Assembly: GCA_046297495.1 (NCBI GenBank)
Contig: JBKBIP010000010.1
Span: 1 to 64,000, forward strand
DNA length: 64,000 bases
Source: JBKBIP01 sp046297495
Lineage (GTDB): Bacteria; Planctomycetota; Planctomycetia; Gemmatales; Gemmataceae
Reading direction: 5' to 3'
Shown: piece by piece, positions 1-8,510 of the stretch
How positions within the stretch are numbered: the stretch's first letter is position 1
Layout of the letters: every line of letters begins with the position of its first letter
Made by a program: the position numbers and the translations under genes
The notes under the pieces: model-generated
Databases searched by the model: none
What the model saw: only the letters and a program-made list of their open reading frames with translations
Told to the model about the DNA's origin: nothing

Positions 1-53
1 CGGGGTTCATCCCCGCCGGGTGGGGCGTCCTCACGGCGGGGATCAACCCCGCC
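1..53. repeat. REP-like inverted pair, copy A
   Basis: Bases 1-18 and 36-53 are near-perfect inverted copies of a GC-rich arm (cggcggggatcaaccccg), separated by a short spacer. It may extend past the window edge. The same arm recurs at 14597-14627 and 19556-19582. This copy lies in the kinase reading frame and does not break it. Confidence 0.7.
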
Positions 54-1223
54 GCTCGCTAACTCGCGTTCGATCTCCGTCAGCGCACCGATCATCTCCG
101 CCGCTGACGCGGGCCGTTTTTCCCGGTCTTTCTCCAGCAAACGCATCGTCAAATCAGACAGCGCCGCCGGGATGGCGGGATTGATTTCCTGTACTGGAGC
201 AGGCTGGTGCATGACCACGCTCATCAGCGTGCTGGTGACGTCCTGGCCCACAAACGGCAATTCGCCCGTGGTCATGCGGTAGAGCACCACGCCCAGGCTA
301 AACAGGTCGCAGCGGGCATCCACCGCCCCGCCCTGGGCTTGCTCCGGGGCCATGTACTGCGGGGTGCCGAGAAAAACCCCTTCTTGCGTCAGGTGGGCGT
401 CATTCTCGACCGACCGGGCCAGGCCGAAATCGAGGATCTTCACCCGCCCCCCTTTGACCGGCTCCACCCACAGATTCGACGGCTTGATGTCGCGGTGGAT
501 CAAGCCTTGGTCGTGGGCCGCCGACAGCCCTTCAGCCACTTGCTTGGCGATGCGCACGATTTGCGCCACTTGCAGGCGGGATTTTCCCTTCAACATCTCT
601 TCGAGCGTCTTCCCCTTCAACAGCGGCATGGCCAGGAAGGGGACGCCGTGGTCTTCGCCAACTTGAAAGATGGGAATGATGTGGTCGTGCTCGATGGCCG
701 CCTGGACCTGGGCCTCACGCAGGAACCGCTCGCGAGCGGTGTCGTTGGCGGCGATCTTGTGCCGCATCACCTTCAAGGCCACCTGGCGTTTCAGAGCCAC
801 CTCTTCGGCCTGGAAAACGTAGCCCATGCCCCCTTCACCGAGCAGCTTGATCACCCGGTAGCCGCCCAGCCGGCCCAGCTCATCATCGGCTTGCGCCGGG
901 GCCAGGAAATCGAAGCCCGCGGCGGAGAGGTTCGGCACCGCATCGGCGGTGACGGCGCGGGAGTCGGTGGGACGAGAGGCGGCCAGTTCTTTCAAACGAC
1001 CGATCAACTCGCTCACGACGTCGTTTTCCAGGAACTGTTCCTGGCTCTTGGCCGCCAGCGCGGACAGCAGTGAATCGCCATCGGGCACAGACTGCAAGAT
1101 CTCCACACAGTCGACGCACTGGCGCAAATGTTGTTCCAACTGCTCAATCTCCTGATCGGGCAGCCGACCCGAAGAGAAATCGCGCAGTGTTTCCGCTGTT
1201 GGACACGAGATGACCGGAGACAT
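1..1223 (-). CDS. Serine/threonine protein kinase with N-terminal zinc-finger-like segment (partial, C-terminus outside window)
   Basis: Reads from ATG at 1223 towards the window edge and is still open there, giving 407 residues without a stop. Residues about 7-40 contain a Cys and then HLRQCVDC, the H-x3-C-x2-C pattern of zf-HC2 anti-sigma zinc fingers. The Hanks-type kinase domain starts near residue 120: glycine loop LGEGGMGYVF, VALKVM with the ATP lysine, catalytic HRDIKPSN, metal-binding DFGLA and GTPQYMAPEQ. It should phosphorylate Ser/Thr on unknown targets. It lies 163 bases downstream of an ECF sigma factor gene on the same strand, so the two probably form a signalling pair; this is inference from context. 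Codons closest to the edge fall in a REP-like repeat (positions 1-53). Kinase assignment is certain; the zinc finger is probable. Confidence 0.93.
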   Translation of the reverse strand, partial: MSPVISCPTAETLRDFSSGRLPDQEIEQLEQHLRQCVDCVEILQSVPDGDSLLSALAAKSQEQFLENDVVSELIGRLKELAASRPTDSRAVTADAVPNLSAAGFDFLAPAQADDELGRLGGYRVIKLLGEGGMGYVFQAEEVALKRQVALKVMRHKIAANDTARERFLREAQVQAAIEHDHIIPIFQVGEDHGVPFLAMPLLKGKTLEEMLKGKSRLQVAQIVRIAKQVAEGLSAAHDQGLIHRDIKPSNLWVEPVKGGRVKILDFGLARSVENDAHLTQEGVFLGTPQYMAPEQAQGGAVDARCDLFSLGVVLYRMTTGELPFVGQDVTSTLMSVVMHQPAPVQEINPAIPAALSDLTMRLLEKDREKRPASAAEMIGALTEIERELASGGVDPRREDAPPGGDEP

Positions 1224-1386
1224 GATTTCCTCTCAAGTGAATTGAGGAACGTTGTGGACTCACTGAAAGAAGAGTATGCGCCGACTAGGGCGAATCTGAC
1301 ATAAAATTAGAGAAATTTTTTTCCTCCCAATTTATCAGTTCGCGCTCCGTTCGAGTGAGAAACGATGAATCAGAGAATGATCGGAT

Positions 1387-1947
1387 TCACTCCAACAAGC
1401 CTTGCAACTCGTGGCGCAAGCGGCGCAACACCCGTGATTTGGCGGCATAGACGGCATCGACGCTGATACCGAGCTGTTGGGCCACCTCTGCCGCCGGTCG
1501 GCCCTCGACCACCGTTTGCCAACAGGACCGCCAAACGGGTTCGGAAAACTCGGCTTGCATCAGCCGCAGCGCGCGCCGGGCCAAATGGTGGCGGTAGTCG
1601 GCATCGTCCAGTTCCGCCATCTCGTTGGGGATGGTGACATCGGCCAGCCGGCGTTCGCCTTTGTGGGTGGGTTGCCGACACCGATGGAGTTCATGCCACT
1701 TGTTGAGCGTGATGGTTCGCAACCACGAACGAAAGCTACGCTGCGAATCGTAAGCAAATTCGGGCAGTTTGGAGAGGAGGAGGGCGAACACTTCCTGCAC
1801 CAAATCAGCGGCATCGGCGGATTGCAAGCCCGCCCGCCGCGTCCAATAGTACAGAAGTGGCGTGTAAAGATCCACGAACCGCCGCCAAGCTTCGTCCGGA
1901 TCGGGGCGCCGCAGACGTTCCAACAAACTGGCGGGCGTGCTACTCAT
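1387..1947 (-). CDS. ECF-type RNA polymerase sigma factor
   Basis: A 186-residue sigma-70-family protein of extracytoplasmic-function size. Region 2 is visible at about residues 5-75, with DLVQEVFALLL (region 2.2-like) and FRSWLRTITLNKWHE. Region 4 is a helix-turn-helix near the C-terminus with AAEVAQQLGISVDAVYAAKS. The start was placed at MSSTPASLL (1947) because the 18 upstream residues of the longer reading (to 2001) match nothing in the family. It would redirect RNA polymerase to a stress or surface regulon. The downstream kinase with a zinc-finger-like N-terminus is the likely partner. Family assignment is secure; target promoters are unknown. Confidence 0.88.
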   Translation of the reverse strand: MSSTPASLLERLRRPDPDEAWRRFVDLYTPLLYYWTRRAGLQSADAADLVQEVFALLLSKLPEFAYDSQRSFRSWLRTITLNKWHELHRCRQPTHKGERRLADVTIPNEMAELDDADYRHHLARRALRLMQAEFSEPVWRSCWQTVVEGRPAAEVAQQLGISVDAVYAAKSRVLRRLRHELQGLLE

Positions 1948-2016
1948 GGGCCAGGCTCGCGCAACGTACTTGGGTGGTTGATCGATGACTTCCCTGTGCA
2001 ACTCTGGAATTTAAGG

Positions 2017-2022
2017 TATAAT
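2017..2022 (+). promoter_or_regulatory. Candidate -10 box (TATAAT)
   Basis: A perfect TATAAT lies in the divergent gap between the sigma factor and the secreted protein, about 190 bases before the latter's chosen start. No good -35 box is seen at 16-18 bases, so the call is weak. Confidence 0.3.
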
Positions 2023-2213
2023 GTACCACTGTGGTGCTGCCTTGCAACACGTTTTTTGCGCCTGAACAACTTGCGACGGTTGGCGAAACTGATTAGGATG
2101 ATAGGTGGTAAGGTTTAGGGATGAGAGAGGGTGGCCGACGCTGGCTGGCCGCTCGCGGTCTGATCGTGAGGAAGGGGCCAATTCACGTCTCTTTTTTGAA
2201 TGGGAAACGAATC

Positions 2214-3458
2214 ATGTATATTTCAGGGAAATCGATGGCACGGGGCGCGGGGGGGCTGATGCTGGCGCTCGGCTTGGCCATGCCGCTGTTGGCCCAAGCT
2301 CCAGCGCCCGGAAATGGCAACGCCGCCGATGAGAACCAGATTTTCCGCATATTGCCTGGGAAAGGGATTCAGGGCGTGCTGCAAACCAAGATCGGCGGCC
2401 CACCGCAAAGCAGCGTATTGAACTTCAACCCCTTCCAGGTGAGCAACCTTTCCCCCACCCAGTTTCCCACGGGAGGCGGCGGCGGGGCGTATGGCGCGTC
2501 CTTCTATCGTAATCCGTGGTGGGGGGGCTATGGCGCCTCTGTCTATGGCGAGGGGGGCGACGCGGGCAGCTATTTGTCTGGGGCCGCCAATGTCATCAAT
2601 GCCCAGGGGAATTTCCTCATCCGCAACCAGCAGGCCCGTTTGATCGATCAACAGGTCCTGGCCGCCAAGATGGAAACGCGCCAGCGCATCTTCAACGAAT
2701 GGCTGTATGAGCGAGCCTTGACCCCGACGCTGGAGGACGAACGGGAACGGGTGCAGCAGTTGGAATTGCGCCGGCAGTTGAATGACCCCCCCGTGACGGA
2801 GATTTACTCGGGCCAATCGCTGAATGTCTTGCTGAACAACATTCAGAAGCTGAACTCTCAAGGAGTCAAGGGACCGCCGATCTACTTGGACCCGCAAGTG
2901 CTGAAGTACATCAATGTCACAGTTCCCAGCGTCAGCGGCGGCAGCGTTGGCAACTTCGGGCTGTTGAAATCGGCGGACAATTTGCAATGGCCGACGGCGC
3001 TTCGCTTGTTGCCACCTGTTGATCAAACCACCGAACTCCGCAACCAATTGGGCATTCTATTCCAGGAAGCAATTAACCAAGCCCGCGCCGGCCGACAGGT
3101 GGACGCCAATATCTTGCAAGGCCTCCGCGATGGCTTAACGCAGCTGCAAGGTTTGGTCAAACAGTACGCCATTGAGATGACGTTCACGCAATACAGTGAG
3201 GCCAAGCGTTATCTCAGCGATCTGGAATCGGGCCTGAAGGCGCTGGAAAGCCAGCAGGCGAATAAATTCGTCAGCGGCCAATACACCGCCAAAGGGAACA
3301 CGGTACAGGAGATGGTCGAAAACATGACCCGCGAAGGCCTGACCTTCGCCCCGGCGGTTCCGGGTGAGGAAGCGGCCTATCGCGCCTTGCAACGGGCCAT
3401 GGCTTCCTATGACATGGGCGCCCGCACCTTGGCGGGGTTGCCACCCCCGGGACAATGA
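2214..3458 (+). CDS. Secreted glycine-rich hypothetical protein
   Basis: A 414-residue protein. The start is put at MYISGKSM (2214) because it opens a clean signal peptide: basic residues, then a hydrophobic stretch and cleavage near LLAQAPAP. The longer reading from 2121 would bury this. After the signal comes a Gly/Tyr-rich low-complexity part at about residues 85-125. A mostly helical, Gln/Arg-rich region follows (about 135-215, possibly coiled coil), then a C-terminal half without a recognised domain. I do not recognise the family. It is monocistronic: divergent from the sigma factor and followed at once by a strong terminator. A periplasmic or cell-surface location is inferred from the signal peptide. 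Confidence 0.75.
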   Translation: MYISGKSMARGAGGLMLALGLAMPLLAQAPAPGNGNAADENQIFRILPGKGIQGVLQTKIGGPPQSSVLNFNPFQVSNLSPTQFPTGGGGGAYGASFYRNPWWGGYGASVYGEGGDAGSYLSGAANVINAQGNFLIRNQQARLIDQQVLAAKMETRQRIFNEWLYERALTPTLEDERERVQQLELRRQLNDPPVTEIYSGQSLNVLLNNIQKLNSQGVKGPPIYLDPQVLKYINVTVPSVSGGSVGNFGLLKSADNLQWPTALRLLPPVDQTTELRNQLGILFQEAINQARAGRQVDANILQGLRDGLTQLQGLVKQYAIEMTFTQYSEAKRYLSDLESGLKALESQQANKFVSGQYTAKGNTVQEMVENMTREGLTFAPAVPGEEAAYRALQRAMASYDMGARTLAGLPPPGQ

Positions 3459-3490
3459 ATCCCCTTGCAGGGACATGATGTTTTCACCTG

Positions 3491-3543
3491 GCTTCAGCGG
3501 TTCGCGCCGGCTACCCGGCGCGAGCCGCTGAAGCTTTTTTCCT
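3491..3543 (+). terminator. Rho-independent terminator
   Basis: Arms 3491-3510 and 3515-3534 pair over 20 positions with one G-U, closing a 4-base loop (ctac), and are followed by six T. It ends the secreted-protein gene. hisG ends convergently at 3546, so the hairpin may act on both strands. Confidence 0.9.
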
Positions 3544-3545
3544 GG

Positions 3546-4424
3546 TCAATCAATAATTTTATTCAATGGATATTCGACGATGCCGCGGGCTCCCGCCTGT
3601 TTCAGTTGCGGCACGATATGGCGGACCACCGATTCATCGAGAATGGTATTCACCGCCACCCACTGTTCATCAGATAAGGAAGAAATCGTCGGGTTTTGCA
3701 AAGCGGGCAGGATATTCAACACGGCTTGCAGATTGGCCTTCTCGACGTTCATCATCAGCCCCACCTTCCCCTCGGCGGCCATCGCCCCTTGCAGCATCAG
3801 GACCAGATCGGCCATTTTCTGCTTCTTCCAGGGGTCGGCGTAAGCCTGCTCATTGCAGATGAAGCGCGTTGTGCTTTGCAGCAGTTCGGCGACGATGCGC
3901 AGGTTGTTGGCCCGCAACGAGCTACCAGTTTCCGTGACCTCGACGATGGCATCGGCCAGCCGCGGCGGCTTGACCTCGGTGGCCCCCCAGCTGAACTCGA
4001 CATGGGCCTCGACGCCGTGCGTGGCCAACCAACGGCGCGTCAGCCCGACGACTTCGGTGGCGATACGCTTGCCTTGCAAGTCTTGCACGCTCCGCACCGG
4101 CGAATCGTTGGGCACCGCCAACACCCAGCGCACCGGCCGTTTGCTGACTTTACTAAAGACCAGCTCCGCCAATTCGACGACCTGGGCATCGTTCTCCAAA
4201 ATCCAATCGTAGCCGGTCAAGCCACAATCGAGCGAGCCATCCTGCACGTAACGGGGCATCTCCTGGGCGCGGATGAGGGTACACTGAATTTCCGGATCGT
4301 CAATGGCCGGGTAGTAGCTGCGGCTGACGTAGGTGATCTTGTACCCCGCCTTGCGAAACAAATCGCCGGTCGCCTCTTGCAGACTACCCGCCGGAATGCC
4401 CAGTTTAAGGATCGGTTCGCTCAT
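3546..4424 (-). CDS. hisG: ATP phosphoribosyltransferase, long form
   Basis: First enzyme of histidine biosynthesis: condenses ATP with PRPP to phosphoribosyl-ATP. The 292-residue length is that of the long (HisG-L) form, which carries a C-terminal regulatory ACT-like domain and needs no HisZ. Visible features are LGIPAGSLQEAT at the N-terminus, DCGLTGYDWI, the PRPP-binding region around EVTETGSSLRANNL, and a C-terminal part (about 215-292) with GKVGLMMNVEK and GARGIVEYPLNKII typical of the regulatory domain. It overlaps the end of hisI by four bases (ATGA), so the two are translationally coupled. Feedback inhibition by histidine is expected from the family. Confidence 0.96.
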   Translation of the reverse strand: MSEPILKLGIPAGSLQEATGDLFRKAGYKITYVSRSYYPAIDDPEIQCTLIRAQEMPRYVQDGSLDCGLTGYDWILENDAQVVELAELVFSKVSKRPVRWVLAVPNDSPVRSVQDLQGKRIATEVVGLTRRWLATHGVEAHVEFSWGATEVKPPRLADAIVEVTETGSSLRANNLRIVAELLQSTTRFICNEQAYADPWKKQKMADLVLMLQGAMAAEGKVGLMMNVEKANLQAVLNILPALQNPTISSLSDEQWVAVNTILDESVVRHIVPQLKQAGARGIVEYPLNKIID

Positions 4425-4792
4425 TTGCCATACACCTGCTTCGGATCAAACACCCGTTCCGCGATCACCTTCAACTCGCCGTCCGCCAATTGGCGGAAGA
4501 AGCAGCTTTTGTAGCCTTCGTGGCAGGCGGCGCCACCCACTTGATGGACCTTGAGCAAGATGGTGTCGGCGTCGCAATCGATGTAGATGCCGCGCACTTC
4601 CTGGACGTGGCCGCTTTCTTCCCCTTTGCGCCACAGCTTGTTGCGGCTGCGGCTGTAATAACAAGCCCGACCAGTGCGCACCGTCTCCTCGAACGCCTCG
4701 CGGTTCATCCAGGCCATCATCAGTACTTCGCCGGTGTTGGCATCCTGGGCAATAGCCGCCACCAGGCCGCCGGCTTTGTCAAAGTCAATCAT
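4421..4792 (-). CDS. hisI: Phosphoribosyl-AMP cyclohydrolase
   Basis: Catalyses the third step of histidine biosynthesis, hydrolysing the adenine ring of phosphoribosyl-AMP. The 123 residues correspond to the stand-alone cyclohydrolase without a fused HisE part. Diagnostic motifs are MMAWMNREA, the metal-binding IDCDADTILLKV and GGAACHEGYKSCFFR with the zinc-ligand cysteines. It precedes and overlaps hisG, an order found in scattered his operons; the remaining his genes are elsewhere. apt lies 13 bases upstream on the same strand, so apt-hisI-hisG may be one transcript. Confidence 0.96.
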   Translation of the reverse strand: MIDFDKAGGLVAAIAQDANTGEVLMMAWMNREAFEETVRTGRACYYSRSRNKLWRKGEESGHVQEVRGIYIDCDADTILLKVHQVGGAACHEGYKSCFFRQLADGELKVIAERVFDPKQVYGK

Positions 4793-4805
4793 GGGTCATG
4801 GTTTC

Positions 4806-5318
4806 TCAATACTGAATCAAACTAAACACTGGGTAGGGGAGCAGCTTGTCCCGGCCATTCAGAAACGCCAGTTCCACCACGAAACCGCAAGCGCTGATCT
4901 TGCCGCCGGCCTTCTCGATGAGCTGACAGCCGGCTTGCATGGTGCCGCCGGTGGCCAGCAGATCGTCGATGAGCAGCACGTTGGCTCCCGGCGCCACGCC
5001 GTCGATGTGCATTTGCAGCTCGGCGCTACCGTATTCCAGCTCATACTTGAGGCCATAGGTCTGATACGGCAGCTTGCCCGGCTTGCGCAGCGGGATCATC
5101 GGTTTTTCCAGGGCCAATGCCAATGGCGCGGCGAACAGGAAGCCGCGCGCCTCGGCGGCGGCGATGGCATCGACCGGATACTGCCGGCTCTGTTCCCGGA
5201 TGCGCTCAATGGCATGATGAAACGCCCCTGGCTGCGCGAGCAGGGGAGTAATATCCTTGAAGACAATCCCCGGTTTGGGAAAGTCGGGAATGTCGCGGAT
5301 GTACTTGGCTAGGTCCAT
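4806..5318 (-). CDS. apt: Adenine phosphoribosyltransferase
   Basis: Purine salvage enzyme converting adenine and PRPP to AMP in the cytosol. From the start MDLAKYIRDIPDFPKPGI (5318) it is 170 residues, the usual family length; the 28 extra upstream residues in the longer reading are unlike the family. The PRPP-binding motif is VLLIDDLLATGGTM at about residues 120-133, preceded by AAEARGFLFAAPLA and KPGKLPYQT. It sits 13 bases upstream of hisI. PRPP is the common substrate of Apt and HisG, which makes the grouping sensible, though co-regulation is only inferred. Confidence 0.95.
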   Translation of the reverse strand: MDLAKYIRDIPDFPKPGIVFKDITPLLAQPGAFHHAIERIREQSRQYPVDAIAAAEARGFLFAAPLALALEKPMIPLRKPGKLPYQTYGLKYELEYGSAELQMHIDGVAPGANVLLIDDLLATGGTMQAGCQLIEKAGGKISACGFVVELAFLNGRDKLLPYPVFSLIQY

Positions 5319-5392
5319 GTGCGGGTTGCTCCCTTCCAGACACAACCGGGCGTATGCCCCAAGGATACGAACTTTACCCCGGAGAGGCAACC

Positions 5393-5851
5393 ATGCCGCC
5401 ACGCATCCGCCAAGCCACCCCCGCCGACGCTGCCGTCCTCGTCGAGTTCAACCGTCTGCTGGCCCTGGAAAGTGAGGGGAAGACGCTCGATCCCGACCTG
5501 CTCACCCCCGGCGTGGCGGCGGCTCTGGCCGACCCGCGCAAGGCCCTGTACTTCGTGGCCGAGCAAGACGGCCACATTCAAGGGCAAATGATGGTCACCT
5601 ATGAATGGAGCGACTGGCGCAACGGCTGGTTTTGGTGGGTGCAAAGCGTTTATGTCCGCCCTGAAGTCCGCCGCGCCGGCGTCTTCCGCTCCCTGTTCGA
5701 GCACGTCCAAGCCCAAGCCCGCGCCCAACCCGACGTCATCGGTATCCGCCTGTATGTCGAAGAGGAAAATCAGCGCGCGCAGCACACCTACCGAAACATG
5801 GGGTTGGACAAGACGACATATTTCGTGATGGAGAAGTATCCGTTGGGATGA
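5393..5851 (+). CDS. GNAT family N-acetyltransferase
   Basis: A 152-residue single-domain acetyltransferase. The start at 5393 follows a good ribosome site (ggagagg, 6 bases upstream). N-terminal IRQATPADAAVLVEFN is the beta1-alpha1 region; VQSVYVRPEVRRAGVFRSLF corresponds to motif A, the acetyl-CoA pyrophosphate-binding loop with the R-R-x-G-V signature; GIRLYVEEENQRAQHTYRNMG is motif B. The substrate is unknown. It is divergent from apt and convergent with hypE, so it is probably monocistronic. Confidence 0.9.
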   Translation: MPPRIRQATPADAAVLVEFNRLLALESEGKTLDPDLLTPGVAAALADPRKALYFVAEQDGHIQGQMMVTYEWSDWRNGWFWWVQSVYVRPEVRRAGVFRSLFEHVQAQARAQPDVIGIRLYVEEENQRAQHTYRNMGLDKTTYFVMEKYPLG

Positions 5852-6001
5852 TTCAGAATGGCAACTTCGGTGGAATAGCCTACCAAACATGATGACTTCG
5901 GCAAGGAAATGGTCGGCCAGATTGGAAATCCGGCCCACGGGAGGATCGGCTTTGCCGGGCTAAGAGCTTGGACGGAGCCTAGCCGGCAACGGGAAGCGCG
6001 T

Positions 6002-7057
6002 TTAGCATATCCGCGGTAGGGGTGCTCCGCTGGGTTCGTCGAGCACGCGCAGGGCGTCTAGGGGACCGCGCACCAGCACTTGAGGCGGGCTTGCCGATGT
6101 CACCTCGCCGATGAGGGCCGCGTGCTTTCCCAAGGGATGCCGCCGGAGGCAGGCCAGGGCCGATTCGGCATCCTCGGCGGCGACCACCGCCAGCAGCTTC
6201 CCCTCGTTGGCCACGTAGAGCGGATCCAGCCCCAGAATCTCACAGGCGCCGCGAACCGACTCCGTCAAGGGGAGGGAGCGTTCATCCAGGACGACCGACC
6301 AACCGCTGGCCTCCGCCAATTCCTGCAGCGCCGCCGAGACGCCGCCGCGCGTCGGATCGCGCAGGAAGCGCACCTGGCAACGGGATTGTAACAGACATGC
6401 CACCAAGTCATGCAGCGGCGCCGTGTCACTATGGAGGGCCGATTCCAGCTCCAGCCCTTCCCGCGCCGCCAGGATGGTCATGCCGTGATCGGCAAGCGTT
6501 CCGCTTACCAACACGCGATCCCCAGGGCGTACCTGATGCGCGCCGAGATCGACGCCGAGCCGCCGTCGGCCGATGCCGGTGGTGTTCACGAATAGTCCAT
6601 CCGCCGCTCCGCGCGGCACCACCTTGGTATCGCCGGTGACTATTTGGACTTGGCACGATCGCGCCCTGTCGCGGATACTCCCCACGACGCGCCGCAGCAC
6701 ATCCAACGGGAGACCCTCCTCCAGGATCAAAGCCACGCTGAGGTACAGCGGCTCGGCCCCGCAAACCGCCAGATCGTTGATGGTGCCGTTGACGGCTAAC
6801 GTGCCGATGTCGCCGCCGGGAAAAAACAGCGGACTGACCACGAAACTATCCGTGGTCATGACCAATGGCCCCCCCACGTCGGGGAGCAGCGCCCCATCCG
6901 CGAGCGGGTGGAGGAACTCGTTGTCGAAGGCTGCCAGCAGCAGCTCTCGGATGAGGCGGCGCGTCCAGCGCGCCCCTTCGCCATGCGCCAGGAGGATGCG
7001 GTCCCCTGGTGCATGGGGTAACGGACAAGCCAGCGGCACGTTAGCTTCCGTTGTCAT
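6002..7057 (-). CDS. hypE: [NiFe] hydrogenase maturation protein, carbamoyl dehydratase
   Basis: Accepts the carbamoyl group from HypF on its C-terminal cysteine and dehydrates it to the cyanide that becomes a CN ligand of the active-site iron. The start MTTEANVP (7057) gives 351 residues, close to the family norm; a longer reading to 7207 runs back into hypD. The PurM-like ATP-binding fold is visible with GGPLVMTTDSFVVSPLFFPG and VTGDTKVV. The protein ends exactly with PLPRIC, the conserved tail whose final Cys carries the thiocyanate. It is the last gene of the hyp cluster, 23 bases after hypD. Confidence 0.96.
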   Translation of the reverse strand: MTTEANVPLACPLPHAPGDRILLAHGEGARWTRRLIRELLLAAFDNEFLHPLADGALLPDVGGPLVMTTDSFVVSPLFFPGGDIGTLAVNGTINDLAVCGAEPLYLSVALILEEGLPLDVLRRVVGSIRDRARSCQVQIVTGDTKVVPRGAADGLFVNTTGIGRRRLGVDLGAHQVRPGDRVLVSGTLADHGMTILAAREGLELESALHSDTAPLHDLVACLLQSRCQVRFLRDPTRGGVSAALQELAEASGWSVVLDERSLPLTESVRGACEILGLDPLYVANEGKLLAVVAAEDAESALACLRRHPLGKHAALIGEVTSASPPQVLVRGPLDALRVLDEPSGAPLPRIC

Positions 7058-7080
7058 CGAAATAGGACTCCGTGGCTCAG

Positions 7081-8187
7081 TTACCTGGCAGGCCGCTGTT
7101 CCGGCCGTCGGCCATACTTCCAGTAGGCCGCGCAAGCCCCTTCCGCGGACACCATCGGGGCGCCGAGCGGATGATCCGGCGTGCAGCGGTTGCCAAAGGC
7201 GGCGCATTCATCGGGACGAATCTGGCCTTGCAGCACTTCACCACTACGGCACTCGGCGGGTTCGCTGGTAGTCATGGTAGCGACATCGAAACGGACTTCA
7301 GCATCGAAATCGCGGTAGTCTGGCCGCAAGCGTAAGCCGCTACGAGGTAGCACCCCCAAGCCACGCCAAGGCCGGTCACAAATTTCATACACTTCCGCGA
7401 TGATCGCTCGCGCGGAGTGGTTGCCATCGCGCCGCACCGAGCGCGCGTATTGATTTTCGACCTCTTGCCGGCCGGTTTCCAGCTGCTGGACGACCATCAG
7501 GATTCCTTCGAGCAAGTCGATTGGCTCAAAACCAGTGACAACGATAGGGACATGATACCGTTGTGTCAAGGAAATGTACTCTTCGTAACCCATCACCGTG
7601 CAGACGTGGCCCGCGGCCAGAAACCCCCGCACCCGGTTGGCGGGCGCGGCCAAAATAGCCTCCAGGGCTGGCGGAACCAGCACGTGCGCCACCAGCAGGG
7701 AGAAGTTGCGCAGCCCCCAGCGCCGGGCTTGCCAGACGGCCAAAGCGGTGGCGGGGGCAGTCGTTTCAAAACCAACGGCGAAGAAGACCACATGGCGGTC
7801 GCGCTGTTGCCGCGCGATCCGCGCTGCGTCGAGGGGGGAGTACACGAGCCGCACATCCCCGCCGCCGGCCCGTACTCGGAGCAAGTCGCCGGCGCTGCCT
7901 GGGACTCGCAACATGTCGCCGAACGAGCAGAAAATGACTTCGGGACGTGCCGCGATTGCCAGGGCGCGATCAATCATCTCCAGGGGCGTGACACACACGG
8001 GACAACCTGGCCCATGCACCAGCCGCAGTCCCTCCGGGAGCAGCCGATCCACGCCGACACGGATGAGCGTATGCGTCTGGCCGCCGCACACTTCCATGAT
8101 CGTCCACGGCCGGCTGACGGTTTGATGAATCCGGTGCAGCAGGTGGCGTGCCAGACGCGGATCACGGTATTCATCCACGTATTTCAT
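7081..8187 (-). CDS. hypD: [NiFe] hydrogenase maturation protein, Fe-ligand assembly
   Basis: Scaffold for building the Fe(CN)2CO unit together with HypC and HypE. It has 368 residues, normal length. Conserved blocks are present: CGGQTHTL near residue 34, GPGCPVCVTP near 59, GFETTAP, and the C-terminal cysteine set for the [4Fe-4S] cluster (Cys in AECRSG, DECAAFGNRC and GACAAYW). Its start overlaps the end of hypC by 17 bases, fitting the HypC-HypD complex. All the family cysteines I know to look for can be seen. Confidence 0.97.
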   Translation of the reverse strand: MKYVDEYRDPRLARHLLHRIHQTVSRPWTIMEVCGGQTHTLIRVGVDRLLPEGLRLVHGPGCPVCVTPLEMIDRALAIAARPEVIFCSFGDMLRVPGSAGDLLRVRAGGGDVRLVYSPLDAARIARQQRDRHVVFFAVGFETTAPATALAVWQARRWGLRNFSLLVAHVLVPPALEAILAAPANRVRGFLAAGHVCTVMGYEEYISLTQRYHVPIVVTGFEPIDLLEGILMVVQQLETGRQEVENQYARSVRRDGNHSARAIIAEVYEICDRPWRGLGVLPRSGLRLRPDYRDFDAEVRFDVATMTTSEPAECRSGEVLQGQIRPDECAAFGNRCTPDHPLGAPMVSAEGACAAYWKYGRRPEQRPAR

Positions 8188-8437
8188 CGCTGTCTCCCGC
8201 CCAGCCGTCGGTGTCGTCCATCTCGTTTAGATAAGCGAAGACGCGCTGCGCCTCGACCGGATCAACTCGACTGAGGGCGATGCCAGCATGGACAATGACG
8301 TAATCCCCCGGCTGCGCTTCCGGCACGCAGGCCAGACACACCCGACGCCGGACGCCCGCGAATTCCACGATCCCCGACGCCAATTCATCGGTCCCCTCTT
8401 GTCGCTCCACGATGAGACCAGGAACTCCCAGACACAT
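8171..8437 (-). CDS. hypC: [NiFe] hydrogenase maturation chaperone
   Basis: Small chaperone (88 residues) that carries the iron centre with HypD and delivers it to the large-subunit precursor. It opens with MCLGVPG: the Cys directly after the initiator Met is the essential ligand. RRRVCLACVPEAQPGDYVIV and HAGIALSRVD follow the OB-fold pattern of the HypC/HupF family. The last 14 residues are Asp/Gly rich and beyond the usual end. It lies between hypF and hypD in the operon. Confidence 0.95.
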   Translation of the reverse strand: MCLGVPGLIVERQEGTDELASGIVEFAGVRRRVCLACVPEAQPGDYVIVHAGIALSRVDPVEAQRVFAYLNEMDDTDGWAGDSDEIRG

Positions 8438-8448
8438 AACATACCTTG

Positions 8449-8510
8449 GATTTTAGATTTTAGCAGTCAGCGGTCAGCAGCTTCTTTTCTGACCGCTGAA
8501 AGCTGAATCA
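8449..8510. repeat. Degenerate heptamer tandem repeats, locus 1
   Basis: Seven-base units run through this stretch (agcagtc, agcggtc, agcagct, then ctgaccg, ctgaaag, ctgaatc). The track spans the hypF stop codon and encodes the last dozen residues of HypF. Similar tracks lie at 58819-58853 and 63273-63328. Confidence 0.6.

Noticed and set aside
207..1073. 288-residue plus-strand reading and others opposite the kinase
   Set aside because: The minus strand encodes an unmistakable protein kinase here; the plus-strand readings are antisense shadows in GC-rich DNA.
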